DNA of 64,000 nucleotides from Vibrio cortegadensis (GTDB taxonomy: Bacteria > Pseudomonadota > Gammaproteobacteria > Enterobacterales > Vibrionaceae): assembly GCF_024347395.1 (NCBI RefSeq), contig NZ_AP025472.1, positions 1,116,001 to 1,180,000 on the forward strand. The letters are read 5' to 3'. The translations under genes and the position numbers were made by a program. This document shows positions 9,090-16,763 of this stretch, piece by piece (the stretch's first letter is position 1; each line of letters starts with the position of its first letter). Below the pieces are notes generated by a model. The model made no database searches. It was not told where the DNA came from and worked only from the letters and a program-made list of their open reading frames with translations.

Positions 9090-10049
9090 TTAAGTCGTTA
9101 TTGCGTGCTGGTTTTCAGGTTTATTTATGTTTTTAGATGTATTTGAATCGTTATTTAAATGCACATTGTAAATTGCAGACATTAACTCTTTTGCTGCTAA
9201 CGATAACTCTTTTGAGTTCAAAGTTGTTAAATGAAAATCGGCTAAGTACTCCAAGGAGGGGGCATTGATTTTTACCATTTCTCCTCGTTGCTCCCAAATA
9301 GCGGCGTAATGATCGGGCAGGTACCCGACAAAAGTTCCCGATAAAATCAGGTGAGCCGTTGCTTCCATGTTGGTGCTGCTGGCTAAATGGAGTAAGTTTT
9401 CAGTGTCACTGAATGGCGTTATTTTATGGGTTAATCCACGATCCACAATCGGAAATTGTAGAATGTCTTCAGTGGTGATTTCTCCACGATTGGCAAGAAT
9501 TGGGTGTTCCGGGGCACAATATAGACACTGTCTTTCATTAAATAGAAACTGATAATTTAAGCCATCTTTTTGTACTTCAGAGGACGTAACCCCAAGTTCT
9601 ATCGTACCTTCGAGTAACATCATTTCAATTTTGTAAGAGTCTAGAGCATCGGTATCGAGAGTCACTTTAGGGTGTTCACTGCAAAACAAACGAATCGCTT
9701 GTTGAATTTTGCATTTAGGATTGGTGGCAAGATTATCGGTGAGCGCCAGTCTAATATGACCGTGAGAGACTTTTCGAATGCAATCGAGTTGTTCTTCAAA
9801 CTCAGAGATATGTTCAAAGATCCCCTTACTGAGTTGATATACTTTTTCACCATCGCTGGTTAAGCGAAACCCACGTCTTCCACGGTGACAGAGTGTCATA
9901 CCGAGTCGTGTCTCTAAATCATTCATGCGGGTACTGATTGTGGATTGATGCATGTTCAATTTAAATTGTGCCGCTGAAAAACCACCTGAGTCTGCAATGG
10001 TTAAAAATAGCTGAAGAAGCTTTAAATCAATGTCGTGTATTTTACGCAT
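9090..10049 (-). CDS. LysR-family transcriptional regulator
   Basis: A 319-residue regulator. The winged helix-turn-helix at residues 8-66 has the LTTR pattern L-F-L-T-I-A-D-S-G-G-F-S-A-A ... S-T-I-S-T-R-M-N-D-L-E. It is followed by a linker helix and an effector domain (about 90-300). The C-terminus (300-319) is a polar, Asn/Lys-rich tail, probably disordered. It lies directly upstream of and codirectional with the racemase/YfcC pair, and 186 bases of intergenic DNA with two palindromes separate them. By position it is the best candidate regulator of those genes, although LTTRs more often sit divergent to their targets. The effector is unknown. Confidence 0.85.
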   Translation of the reverse strand: MRKIHDIDLKLLQLFLTIADSGGFSAAQFKLNMHQSTISTRMNDLETRLGMTLCHRGRRGFRLTSDGEKVYQLSKGIFEHISEFEEQLDCIRKVSHGHIRLALTDNLATNPKCKIQQAIRLFCSEHPKVTLDTDALDSYKIEMMLLEGTIELGVTSSEVQKDGLNYQFLFNERQCLYCAPEHPILANRGEITTEDILQFPIVDRGLTHKITPFSDTENLLHLASSTNMEATAHLILSGTFVGYLPDHYAAIWEQRGEMVKINAPSLEYLADFHLTTLNSKELSLAAKELMSAIYNVHLNNDSNTSKNINKPENQHAITT

Positions 10050-10200
10050 TTAATATCTCTGCTTTTATCGTTATAAGTATCCGAGTGATGGTAATGGTTT
10101 AATTAATGAAATTCTGAGAGATATCGCACTGGGTTATAATTATGAATATAGTGAAAGGTTAGAAAATAAATACAGCGGGTAGGGAATCAAAGTGGAACAA

Positions 10201-10476
10201 TTATCGACGTTGACAAGACGTACAGCCTCGGCAAGCGGATCGAGTATGGCGATCCAAACGGCTTCGCTGAATTTTACAATATGCATTCTTTAATGCTCGA
10301 CGAGCAGAAAACCAATCATCTGGCTTTTCCAGTAGCAAATTCCCATTGAAGCGTTTTATCAGCGGCAGGCGGTACTCATCAATGAATTGGCTATCAAAAC
10401 CTATATCGAAATAATCTAACGCTTGCTCAATAGAGGTAAAGCTAGCAATTTTTTGTTGAATATTTATCTGGCTCAT
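10201..10476 (-). CDS. NifW-like small protein with Cys-rich tail
   Basis: A 91-residue protein. Residues 10-70 follow the NifW pattern: an F-x-S-I-E-Q-A-L-D-Y-F-D-I-G-F-D opening, then Y-R-L-P-L-I-K-R-F, then a helix ending in A-L-K-N-A-Y. NifW in diazotrophs protects or stabilises nitrogenase; no nif genes are seen here, so the role must differ. The tail carries CRGCTSC (Cys82, 85, 88) among arginines, suggesting metal or Fe-S binding. The start has no strong ribosome site. It follows the BCCT transporter on the same strand, past a terminator. I recognise the pattern but cannot confirm it without a profile search; treat the family name as probable and the function as unknown. Confidence 0.6.
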   Translation of the reverse strand: MSQINIQQKIASFTSIEQALDYFDIGFDSQFIDEYRLPLIKRFNGNLLLEKPDDWFSARRALKNAYCKIQRSRLDRHTRSACRGCTSCQRR

Positions 10477-10522
10477 ATTGATGGGCTACATGAAATAGAA
10501 GGAGGTTTTGATGAGGCTAAAG

Positions 10523-10558
10523 AAAAAATCAGCCTCAGTCAAATGACAGAGGCTGATT
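10523..10558 (-). terminator. Terminator of the BCCT gene
   Basis: On the minus strand AATCAGCCTC and GAGGCTGATT form a perfect 10-base stem followed by TTTTTTC, right after the BCCT stop codon. Confidence 0.85.
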
Positions 10559-10584
10559 AATATTAAGTGTGTTTAGCGTTGCTA

Positions 10585-12165
10585 TTATCGATACATGGAG
10601 TATTCAGAGTTCAAACCTTTGATTAGGCTATAACACATAATGAGCAGAACAAAAGTGAAAGGCAAAGCGGTCGCAACAACACCCGATTGCAGTGCTTGAA
10701 GTGCTTCTTTACCACCAACCCAAAGTATCACAGCCGCGATAGAACCTTCGACACTTGCCCAGAAAATTCGCTGTGGGATTGGCGTTTCAACTTTACCGCC
10801 AGAGGTAATGCTGTCGATAACCAGTGAACCGGAATCTGATGATGTCACAAAGAAGATCAGGATCAATACAACCGATAATATTGAGATCACATTGCCAAAT
10901 GGTAATACATCGTACACATGGAATAGACTAAGTGAGATATCGGTTAAACCATTGGCTCCAAGTTCACCGACTTTATTGATCATCTGATCAAGAGCAAGGC
11001 CACCAAATACAGCCATCCAAATCAATGTTACCAATGTTGGGATAAAGATAACTGCTGCTAAGAACTCACGAACAGTACGGCCTTTAGAGATTCGAGCGAT
11101 GAACATGCCGACAAATGGGGACCATGAAATCCACCATGCCCAATAGAATACTGTCCAACCATGCATCCAAGTGGTGTCTTCACGGCCATGTGGGTTACTT
11201 AGAGGGAAAAAGTTTTCTGCGTATGCCATTAGAGTCTCAGGTAATGAGATCATCGCAACGTCAAAGCTCACAACGGTCACGAAAATGAGCAAAGCAAACG
11301 CAAACAGCATATTGATGTTACTTAGCAGTTTTACACCACCATCAATACCACGAACCACCGACATAATGGCGACAGAAGTAACGAATGCAATCACAATGAG
11401 TTGCATCCCGATGCCACCGTCAGTGCCAAACACGTGGTTAATACCACTTGTGGCTTGTTGTGCGCCTAAACCAAGAGACGTTGCTAAGCCAAACAAGGTG
11501 GCTAGAACCGCCATAATATCAATGATATGACCAACCCAGCCCCAAGCTCTATCGCCAAACACAGGATAGAACACAGAGCGAATCGACAGCGGCAACCCTT
11601 TATTAAAAGAGAAAAACGCAAGCGCGAGGGCCACGATAGCGTAAATTGCCCATCCGTGAATTCCCCAATGGAAAATCGTTGCACCAAGAGCGAGTGATTT
11701 AGCTTCTTCGGTTAACGGTTCAACATTAAATGGCGTTCCCCACCAATCCGTGAAGTAAGCAGCAGGTTCTGCAACTCCCCAGAATAGAAGACCGATACCC
11801 ATTCCGGCAGCAAATAACATCGCCATCCAAGAGACTCTAGAGTGTTCAGGCGTTGTGTCTTTACCACCAATACGGATTTTACCAAAAGGTGAAACAATCA
11901 AAGCAAGGGTGAAGAAAACAAAGAAGTTGGTTGCCCACATAAAGAACACATCGAAATCTTCGATGATGCCATTTTTGAGGTTGTTAAGAGCCTCTTTTGC
12001 GGTACTAGGTTCAACAATAAGCATTGCTGAAAGGAAAAGGAAAATAAGTCCAGCACTAATGCCGAAGACAGGGTTGTGTATATCAAACCCCCACTTTTGA
12101 ACGTTATCTTGCCCGACTTGGTAATCGGTTGTGTCGATACTGTATTTCTTAAAACTGCTATCCAT
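10585..12165 (-). CDS. BCCT-family betaine/choline/carnitine transporter
   Basis: A 526-residue secondary transporter with 12 predicted membrane helices. It shows the glycine-rich segment GMGIGLLFWGVAEP (about residues 120-135) and the BCCT signature WAWWISWSPFVGMFIARIS (about 345-365) with the Trp residues that form the trimethylammonium box. In Vibrio such carriers take up glycine betaine, DMSP, choline and related osmolytes in salt stress, coupled to Na+ or H+. The N- and C-terminal tails are short, so it may lack the long osmosensing tail of BetP. It has its own terminator and a long upstream region holding an 11-base inverted repeat, consistent with regulated expression. The exact substrate is unknown. 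Confidence 0.9.
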   Translation of the reverse strand: MDSSFKKYSIDTTDYQVGQDNVQKWGFDIHNPVFGISAGLIFLFLSAMLIVEPSTAKEALNNLKNGIIEDFDVFFMWATNFFVFFTLALIVSPFGKIRIGGKDTTPEHSRVSWMAMLFAAGMGIGLLFWGVAEPAAYFTDWWGTPFNVEPLTEEAKSLALGATIFHWGIHGWAIYAIVALALAFFSFNKGLPLSIRSVFYPVFGDRAWGWVGHIIDIMAVLATLFGLATSLGLGAQQATSGINHVFGTDGGIGMQLIVIAFVTSVAIMSVVRGIDGGVKLLSNINMLFAFALLIFVTVVSFDVAMISLPETLMAYAENFFPLSNPHGREDTTWMHGWTVFYWAWWISWSPFVGMFIARISKGRTVREFLAAVIFIPTLVTLIWMAVFGGLALDQMINKVGELGANGLTDISLSLFHVYDVLPFGNVISILSVVLILIFFVTSSDSGSLVIDSITSGGKVETPIPQRIFWASVEGSIAAVILWVGGKEALQALQSGVVATALPFTFVLLIMCYSLIKGLNSEYSMYR

Positions 12166-12245
12166 AAATGATACTCAAACGTTTAATCCGTAATGCTTTT
12201 TGTTCAAAATTAAAAAGCGAAATGGTCTGTAAAAGTTAAAATAAT

Positions 12246-12388
12246 TAGACCACTAAATATATATCAGCCGGGATATTAACAATAACCACATTATTATTCA
12301 ATAAAAACCAGTTTTAGCGCACGTTTTGACTGTTCTATATGCTATTTAATGAAATAAAATGTTATGAGTTCTAATTATTAGTGGTCTA
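12246..12388. promoter_or_regulatory. Widely spaced 11-base inverted repeat upstream of the BCCT gene
   Basis: TAGACCACTAA (12246-12256) and TTAGTGGTCTA (12378-12388) are exact reverse complements, 121 bases apart, in the region between the BCCT start and the divergent lipoprotein gene. The spacing suits a looping operator pair. A related GGTCT occurs near 12224. No regulator is identified. The rest of the 386-base gap (12166-12552) is AT-rich with no other gene. Confidence 0.4.
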
Positions 12389-12552
12389 TGGTTTGGGTGC
12401 GATTGGGCTCGACCTGGATCAGTGGGCTGCGGTTGGCTAGAGGTAAATTGAGCTCAGAGTTGTTAGGCTATCGAGATATCCACATGGTTCATTATCGCTG
12501 CAGCAGAGCGTATACTCTTAAATCACAGACTAATGTAATAGAGTATTGTTAT

Positions 12553-13275
12553 ATGAATATTCGTAAGTTAAGTGGGATGCTTTTTCTACTCTCTTTTATG
12601 GGCTGTTCTACCGTTGAAACTACGCCGACTAACACCTCTCCTTCTACGGTTGCAGCTGATCCCGATAAAGCAGAAATTGAAACTTGGATAGATAAGAGCA
12701 TCTTGGCTCCAGAAGGTTTATCGATAGAACAAAATCAGATTAAGTACCTAACGGGGAGCGTAGATCTAAATCGTGATGGAGACGTTGAGCATCTTGTATT
12801 AATACAAGATCGTTATTTCTGTGGTAGCGGTGGGTGTACCGCAGTTATGTTCGATAGTGTAGGTAAAGTGATTAATCGAATCACTGTAGCTCGAACGCCA
12901 ATCACGTTAGCCAACAGCTATCGTAACGGATGGCAAGATTTTATCGTGTGGAGCAATGGAGCTTATCGATTGATGAGCTATAACGGTGAATCGTACCCGA
13001 GTAACCCTTCCCTAGAACCTAAAATAGACAGAGAAACAAGCGAAAAACTAGCTCAGATGAAAGTTGCCGAGACAGAATTGTATGCGCAAGATGGATATGA
13101 TCTTCAGCCTGCCGATTCGACTGTTTTATGGACGCCCGCAGAAACTTATTATTTCACATTCAAACATTATGGTGACCCGTTTAGCTTCTATGATGCGACA
13201 GTCAATTTGGAGAGTGGAGAGATCGATATTGTGATAACAGCTAAATCGGAATCAGACCTAAACATCAGCCAATAG
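12553..13275 (+). CDS. Putative lipoprotein with calcium-loop-like segment
   Basis: A 240-residue protein. The ATG at 12553 gives a signal peptide ending in a lipobox-like FMGC (Cys18); an upstream GTG/ATG extension of 55 residues would bury it and is rejected. After a Ser/Thr/Pro linker comes a globular domain with DLNRDGDVEHLVLI, an EF-hand or VCBS-like DxNxDG loop, and FCGSGGCT with two close cysteines. The latter is a motif I have seen in uncharacterised periplasmic proteins. No catalytic motif is evident. The ribosome site is weak. It ends 12 bases from the convergent LysR gene. Function is unknown. Confidence 0.65.
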   Translation: MNIRKLSGMLFLLSFMGCSTVETTPTNTSPSTVAADPDKAEIETWIDKSILAPEGLSIEQNQIKYLTGSVDLNRDGDVEHLVLIQDRYFCGSGGCTAVMFDSVGKVINRITVARTPITLANSYRNGWQDFIVWSNGAYRLMSYNGESYPSNPSLEPKIDRETSEKLAQMKVAETELYAQDGYDLQPADSTVLWTPAETYYFTFKHYGDPFSFYDATVNLESGEIDIVITAKSESDLNISQ

Positions 13276-13286
13276 CATCGTATTGT

Positions 13287-14150
13287 CTATAGCTCCGCCT
13301 CAATAGCTTCTATTGCCATCTTGACACTGATGGGGATTTGGCTGTGGAAAGGGTGTAGCGAATAGACATTGGATGGTGCCATTTCAAAGTTCGGCAGTAC
13401 TTCTCTTAATCTATCTTGGTGTTTCAAATAGATTAATTGCGGCAATATACCTATACCTAATCCATTCTGAATTAGCGCTAAACTATTTTGAACCGTATTC
13501 ACTTGGTGAGAGACGGTGAAAGCCAAAATATGAGTCTTGTCAGACCTTTTATTACTCAATTTATGAGTGATTTGTTTTGATTGCCAGTGATTAGCAATGT
13601 AAGGCTGCTTCTCTATCTCACTGTCGACAAATGTTGGATAATCTTGAGAAACACATAGCACATCTTGCACCGAACCAATCTTCTTCTGTTTCAAATTACT
13701 TAGCTTTGATTCGCCAACTCGAATCGCTAAATCAATCCCTTCTTGCATTAAGTCTAGGTGGCCATCATGGGCGATGAGATTGAGCTTTACGTCTTGATAT
13801 TGCTTAAATGCAGAGCTTAGAGCAGGGATCACAATACTATTCATCAGCGCGTGTGGGGCCGTCACCGTCAGTTTTCCTTGAGGGGAATCTTGTTGATGTA
13901 AAATATCGCTCCATGCTTTTTCGGCTAACCGGTGCATTTCACAACATTGTCGATAAAAGTGTTCACCTGAAGCGGTGAGTATCTGTTTTCTCGTTGTTCG
14001 TTTGAGCAGCGGGACATCAAGATCGAGCTCTAATTGTTTGAGATGTTGGCTAATGACCGATTTAGAAAGGTCGAGTTTTTCTGCCGCTTTAGTGATTGAA
14101 CCTGTCTCGACGATAGTCATGAAGAGAGTCATTTGTTTGAGTTTATTCAT
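13287..14150 (-). CDS. LysR-family transcriptional regulator
   Basis: A 287-residue LTTR. Starting at the ATG at 14150, the helix-turn-helix occupies residues 3-60 (M-T-L-F-M-T-I-V-E-T-G-S-I-T-K-A-A ... S-V-I-S-Q-H-L-K-Q-L-E), so the 58 further in-frame codons upstream are not needed. The effector domain follows, of the CrgA/PtxR subgroup (TAPHALMNSIVIPAL). It is divergent from the NTF2-like gene with about 113 bases between their starts, the usual arrangement for an LTTR and its target, so that gene is its likely target. Effector unknown. Confidence 0.85.
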   Translation of the reverse strand: MNKLKQMTLFMTIVETGSITKAAEKLDLSKSVISQHLKQLELDLDVPLLKRTTRKQILTASGEHFYRQCCEMHRLAEKAWSDILHQQDSPQGKLTVTAPHALMNSIVIPALSSAFKQYQDVKLNLIAHDGHLDLMQEGIDLAIRVGESKLSNLKQKKIGSVQDVLCVSQDYPTFVDSEIEKQPYIANHWQSKQITHKLSNKRSDKTHILAFTVSHQVNTVQNSLALIQNGLGIGILPQLIYLKHQDRLREVLPNFEMAPSNVYSLHPFHSQIPISVKMAIEAIEAEL

Positions 14151-14263
14151 GCTAGCTAAATTCCATTGTTCTGTTTTATTAAACAGTATTTTCGAATTGG
14201 TCTGTTTTTCTTGCTTAATGATGCGCTTATAGTTGGCTACATACAAACATTTGGAGAAGAATA

Positions 14264-14638
14264 ATGACTCAAGAACAAATTTTATCAGCATGCAAAGCTG
14301 GGATTTCAGCATGGCAACAAGCATTTAACGCTCAAGATGCAGCAGGTTGCGCTGCCCAATATGCGGAAGGAACCGTAATGGAAGCACGTCCATTCGGAAC
14401 GTTTACTGGTCGTGAGGAGATCCAAGCTTTTTGGCAAAATATCATGGACCAAGGGTTTTCAGATGTGGATTATACGGATGTGACATGGGAGCAAATTGGT
14501 GATGATGGCTACCTGTTAAGTGCAAACTGGACGATGAACAAAGCATTTGGCGTTGTTCATCGTGAACATTGGACGATTCAAGAAGATGGAAAAGCACGCT
14601 TGGTTGCGGATGACTTTGAAGTACAAGGCGAACGTTAA
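14264..14638 (+). CDS. NTF2-like / SnoaL-like protein
   Basis: A 124-residue cone-fold protein. The pattern A-W-Q-Q-A-F-N-A-Q-D-A-A-G-C-A-A-Q-Y-A-E (residues 16-35), then G-R-E-E-I-Q-A-F-W-Q-N-I, then a beta-rich end with REHWTIQEDGKARLVADDFE, is typical of the SnoaL/DUF4440 nuclear-transport-factor-2 fold. Such proteins are isomerases, hydrolases or ligand binders; no diagnostic catalytic pair can be chosen here. GGAGAAG gives a strong ribosome site. It is divergent from the LysR gene and ends at a terminator shared with the Old Yellow Enzyme gene. Cytoplasmic, with no signal peptide. Confidence 0.75.
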   Translation: MTQEQILSACKAGISAWQQAFNAQDAAGCAAQYAEGTVMEARPFGTFTGREEIQAFWQNIMDQGFSDVDYTDVTWEQIGDDGYLLSANWTMNKAFGVVHREHWTIQEDGKARLVADDFEVQGER

Positions 14639-14660
14639 TTACGATTTATGGTTTGAGTAC

Positions 14661-14692
14661 AACGCCTAAAGTGAGAATCTTTAGGCGTTTTG
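14661..14692. terminator. Bidirectional terminator
   Basis: AACGCCTAAAG / CTTTAGGCGTT, an 11-base perfect stem with a seven-base loop and a short T-run, between the convergent NTF2-like and Old Yellow Enzyme genes. Confidence 0.8.
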
Positions 14693-14700
14693 GGTGGGTA

Positions 14701-15801
14701 TTAAAGATCACCACAGAAACGTGGGTAATCAGTATAGCCGTGCTCACTTCCACCAAAGAGAGTGTTACCGTCCAACTCTGCGAGATGGTAACGGTTCTTT
14801 AGTCGTGATACCAAATCTGGGTTAGAGACAAACGGGCGACCAAAAGCGACAAGATCAGCATAGCCTTTGTTGAGGATCTCATTAGCGCGTTCTTGTGTGT
14901 AACTGCCTGCGACGATAATCGTATTGGTGAATATTTTTCGTAGCTCAACACGGAAGCTTTCAGGGATAATTGGTGCATCGTCCCAATCGGCTTCTGATAA
15001 ATGTAAATAAGCAATATCACGCGCTTGTAATTCTCTTGAAGCTTCAAGGATAGTTGGCACAATATCTGGACAATCCATGTCTTTAAACGTGATGAAAGGA
15101 GCAAGGCGAACCCCAACTTTGTCAGCCCCAATCTCTTTGCTTACCGCATCAACCACTTCAAGCAGAAAACGAATACGGTTTTCACGAGTTTCGCCATATT
15201 CATCGATCCTATGGTTGGAGTTAGTTCGAAGGAATTGATCAATCAGGTATCCGTTACCACCGTGTATTTCTACACCATCAAACCCCGCTTCTATTGCACG
15301 TCTTGCAGAGTAGGCAAAATCTTGGATGACACGATGGATGTCATCGTGCGTCATTGCCCTCGGCTGAATGCAATCGACCATATTGCCGTTGCCTTGTTCA
15401 TCTGCAATCCATACTTTGGTTTCAACAGGAGCAAGAGCAGAGGGGGCAATAGGTAATTCCCCTTTCTGGAACGTCGGGTGAGATACTCTTCCTACGTGCC
15501 ATAATTGACAGAACATCGCAGCACCAGCTTGATGAGCCGCCGATGTGATTGGTTGCCATCCTTTGACTTGTTCATCTGTGTAAACACCAGGAGTGAATGA
15601 GTAGCCTTGAGAGTCGTCTGATATTTGTGTTGCTTCAGAAATAATTAACCCTGCAGTGGCTCGTTGCTTGTAATAAGTCGCCATCATTTCATTTGGAATG
15701 TTCCCCGGCTGGCTCGTACGCGCACGAGTCATTGGAGCCATTACGACTCGATTTTGCAAGCCGATGTTTTTTAAGTTGGTTTTCTCAAATAATGTGTTCA
15801 T
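14701..15801 (-). CDS. Old Yellow Enzyme-family alkene reductase
   Basis: A 366-residue FMN-dependent NAD(P)H:flavin oxidoreductase of the OYE/NemA type. Seen: the N-terminal VVMAPMTRAR segment (FMN-site Thr), QLWHVGRVSHP, and EIHGGNGYLIDQF where His and Asn (HxxN) bind the substrate carbonyl or nitro group. Then come RIRFLLEVVDAV and a C-terminal VAFGRPFVSNPDL. These enzymes reduce activated C=C bonds, nitroesters or electrophilic quinones. It is the last gene of an MFS / small membrane protein / SDR / OYE operon, 20 bases after the SDR gene, with AAAGGT before the ATG. By context the operon may detoxify and export a reactive carbonyl or quinone compound, controlled by the divergent LysR gene. 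Confidence 0.9.
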   Translation of the reverse strand: MNTLFEKTNLKNIGLQNRVVMAPMTRARTSQPGNIPNEMMATYYKQRATAGLIISEATQISDDSQGYSFTPGVYTDEQVKGWQPITSAAHQAGAAMFCQLWHVGRVSHPTFQKGELPIAPSALAPVETKVWIADEQGNGNMVDCIQPRAMTHDDIHRVIQDFAYSARRAIEAGFDGVEIHGGNGYLIDQFLRTNSNHRIDEYGETRENRIRFLLEVVDAVSKEIGADKVGVRLAPFITFKDMDCPDIVPTILEASRELQARDIAYLHLSEADWDDAPIIPESFRVELRKIFTNTIIVAGSYTQERANEILNKGYADLVAFGRPFVSNPDLVSRLKNRYHLAELDGNTLFGGSEHGYTDYPRFCGDL

Positions 15802-15821
15802 GTTATTACCTTTCGCTCGTA

Positions 15822-16490
15822 TTAGTTAATTAATGCGCCGCCATCAATATCGATGATTGAACCTGTCATATATGGATTTGTAATCGCCATCACATAAGCC
15901 ATCGCAATATCTGAGGCTTGGCCAATGTGACCAACAGGCAAGCTCTGTTTTGCGTTGTCATACATAGATTCACGAGATTTTGTATCCATATTTTGATAAG
16001 CGGCTGTTGCTGTTAATCCTGGGCTTACAGCATTCACTCGAATTGGAGCCAATTCTTTAGCGAGCACCTTGGTCACCGCTTCTAAGGCGGCATTTATTGC
16101 TGATTTTGTATAAGTGTTGGCCACCACCTTTCGAGATAACATGCCCGTGGTAAGGGTGATTGAGCCATTGGGTTTTAGATAACGAGCTGCATGTTTAGCC
16201 GCGTGAATTGAGCCCCAAAATTTGGTATCAAAAGCTGATTTTGCTTCTGTGATAGCAACATCAGTTACCCTCCCGGAGGGAGCCGATGACCCTGCTGTAA
16301 CAACAAGATGATCAATTGGCCCAATCGACTCAAAATAATGATGAACTGATTTTTCATCACTGATATCTAGGCCAGTAGAGCGACTTACCACATGAACAGT
16401 ATTATTTTCATGAGTGAAGTACTGAGCTACCGCCTCGCCAATCCCAGAAGTGCCTCCAATGATGACAAATGTGGTTTTTTCTTGATTCAT
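15822..16490 (-). CDS. SDR-family oxidoreductase, atypical active site
   Basis: A 222-residue short-chain dehydrogenase/reductase-like protein. The NAD(P) Rossmann motif GGTSGIG is at residues 12-18, NHLVVTAG-like LVVTAGS near 63-69, and the C-terminal PIRVNAVSPGL is clear. In the active-site region NTYTKSAINAAL, the conserved Lys is present, but the usual Tyr four residues before it is Asn; a Tyr stands two residues before the Lys. A known SDR subgroup also lacks the Tyr, so activity is uncertain. It sits 20 bases upstream of the OYE gene and downstream of a small membrane-protein ORF, in one operon. Confidence 0.85.
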   Translation of the reverse strand: MNQEKTTFVIIGGTSGIGEAVAQYFTHENNTVHVVSRSTGLDISDEKSVHHYFESIGPIDHLVVTAGSSAPSGRVTDVAITEAKSAFDTKFWGSIHAAKHAARYLKPNGSITLTTGMLSRKVVANTYTKSAINAALEAVTKVLAKELAPIRVNAVSPGLTATAAYQNMDTKSRESMYDNAKQSLPVGHIGQASDIAMAYVMAITNPYMTGSIIDIDGGALIN

Positions 16491-16542
16491 AATGTGTACC
16501 TTCTAAAAATCGTAATAGGATGATGCGGTTAACCGCTGTTGA

Positions 16543-16713
16543 TTAGAGTAAAAGCAGAAATAGAACACCTAAGAAAACAATAACGAGACTCTCTATTCTC
16601 TGAACTAATTTATAATCAAAAATATCGATATTCTTCTTTGAGAAGCAAAAGGGAATGTCGTTAATAGCGAATTGATGTAATGGATTTTTTGTCATTTTTG
16701 GATTTAAAACCAT
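16543..16713 (-). CDS. Small membrane protein of 56 residues
   Basis: A short ORF starting at the ATG at 16713 with a near-ideal ribosome site: AAAGGAG seven bases upstream. The first 40 residues are polar (MVLNPKMTKNPLHQF...), with an F-C-F-S-K-K patch. The last 14 (LVIVFLGVLFLLLL) form a short C-terminal membrane segment ending at the stop, a tail-anchored layout. It lies between the MFS and SDR genes on the same strand, 50 bases after one and 52 before the other. I do not recognise a family. It could be a small accessory subunit of the MFS carrier or of the redox enzymes. The ribosome site and placement support that it is translated; the function is unknown. Confidence 0.6.
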   Translation of the reverse strand: MVLNPKMTKNPLHQFAINDIPFCFSKKNIDIFDYKLVQRIESLVIVFLGVLFLLLL

Positions 16714-16763
16714 CGAACGGCTCCTTTGTAATGAGGCTCAGGTTATGAGCCTTTCTAAAAGAA

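Noticed and set aside
10201..10476. Evidence of a nitrogen-fixation cluster from the NifW-like gene
   Set aside because: No nifHDK or other nif genes in the window; the neighbour is an osmolyte carrier.
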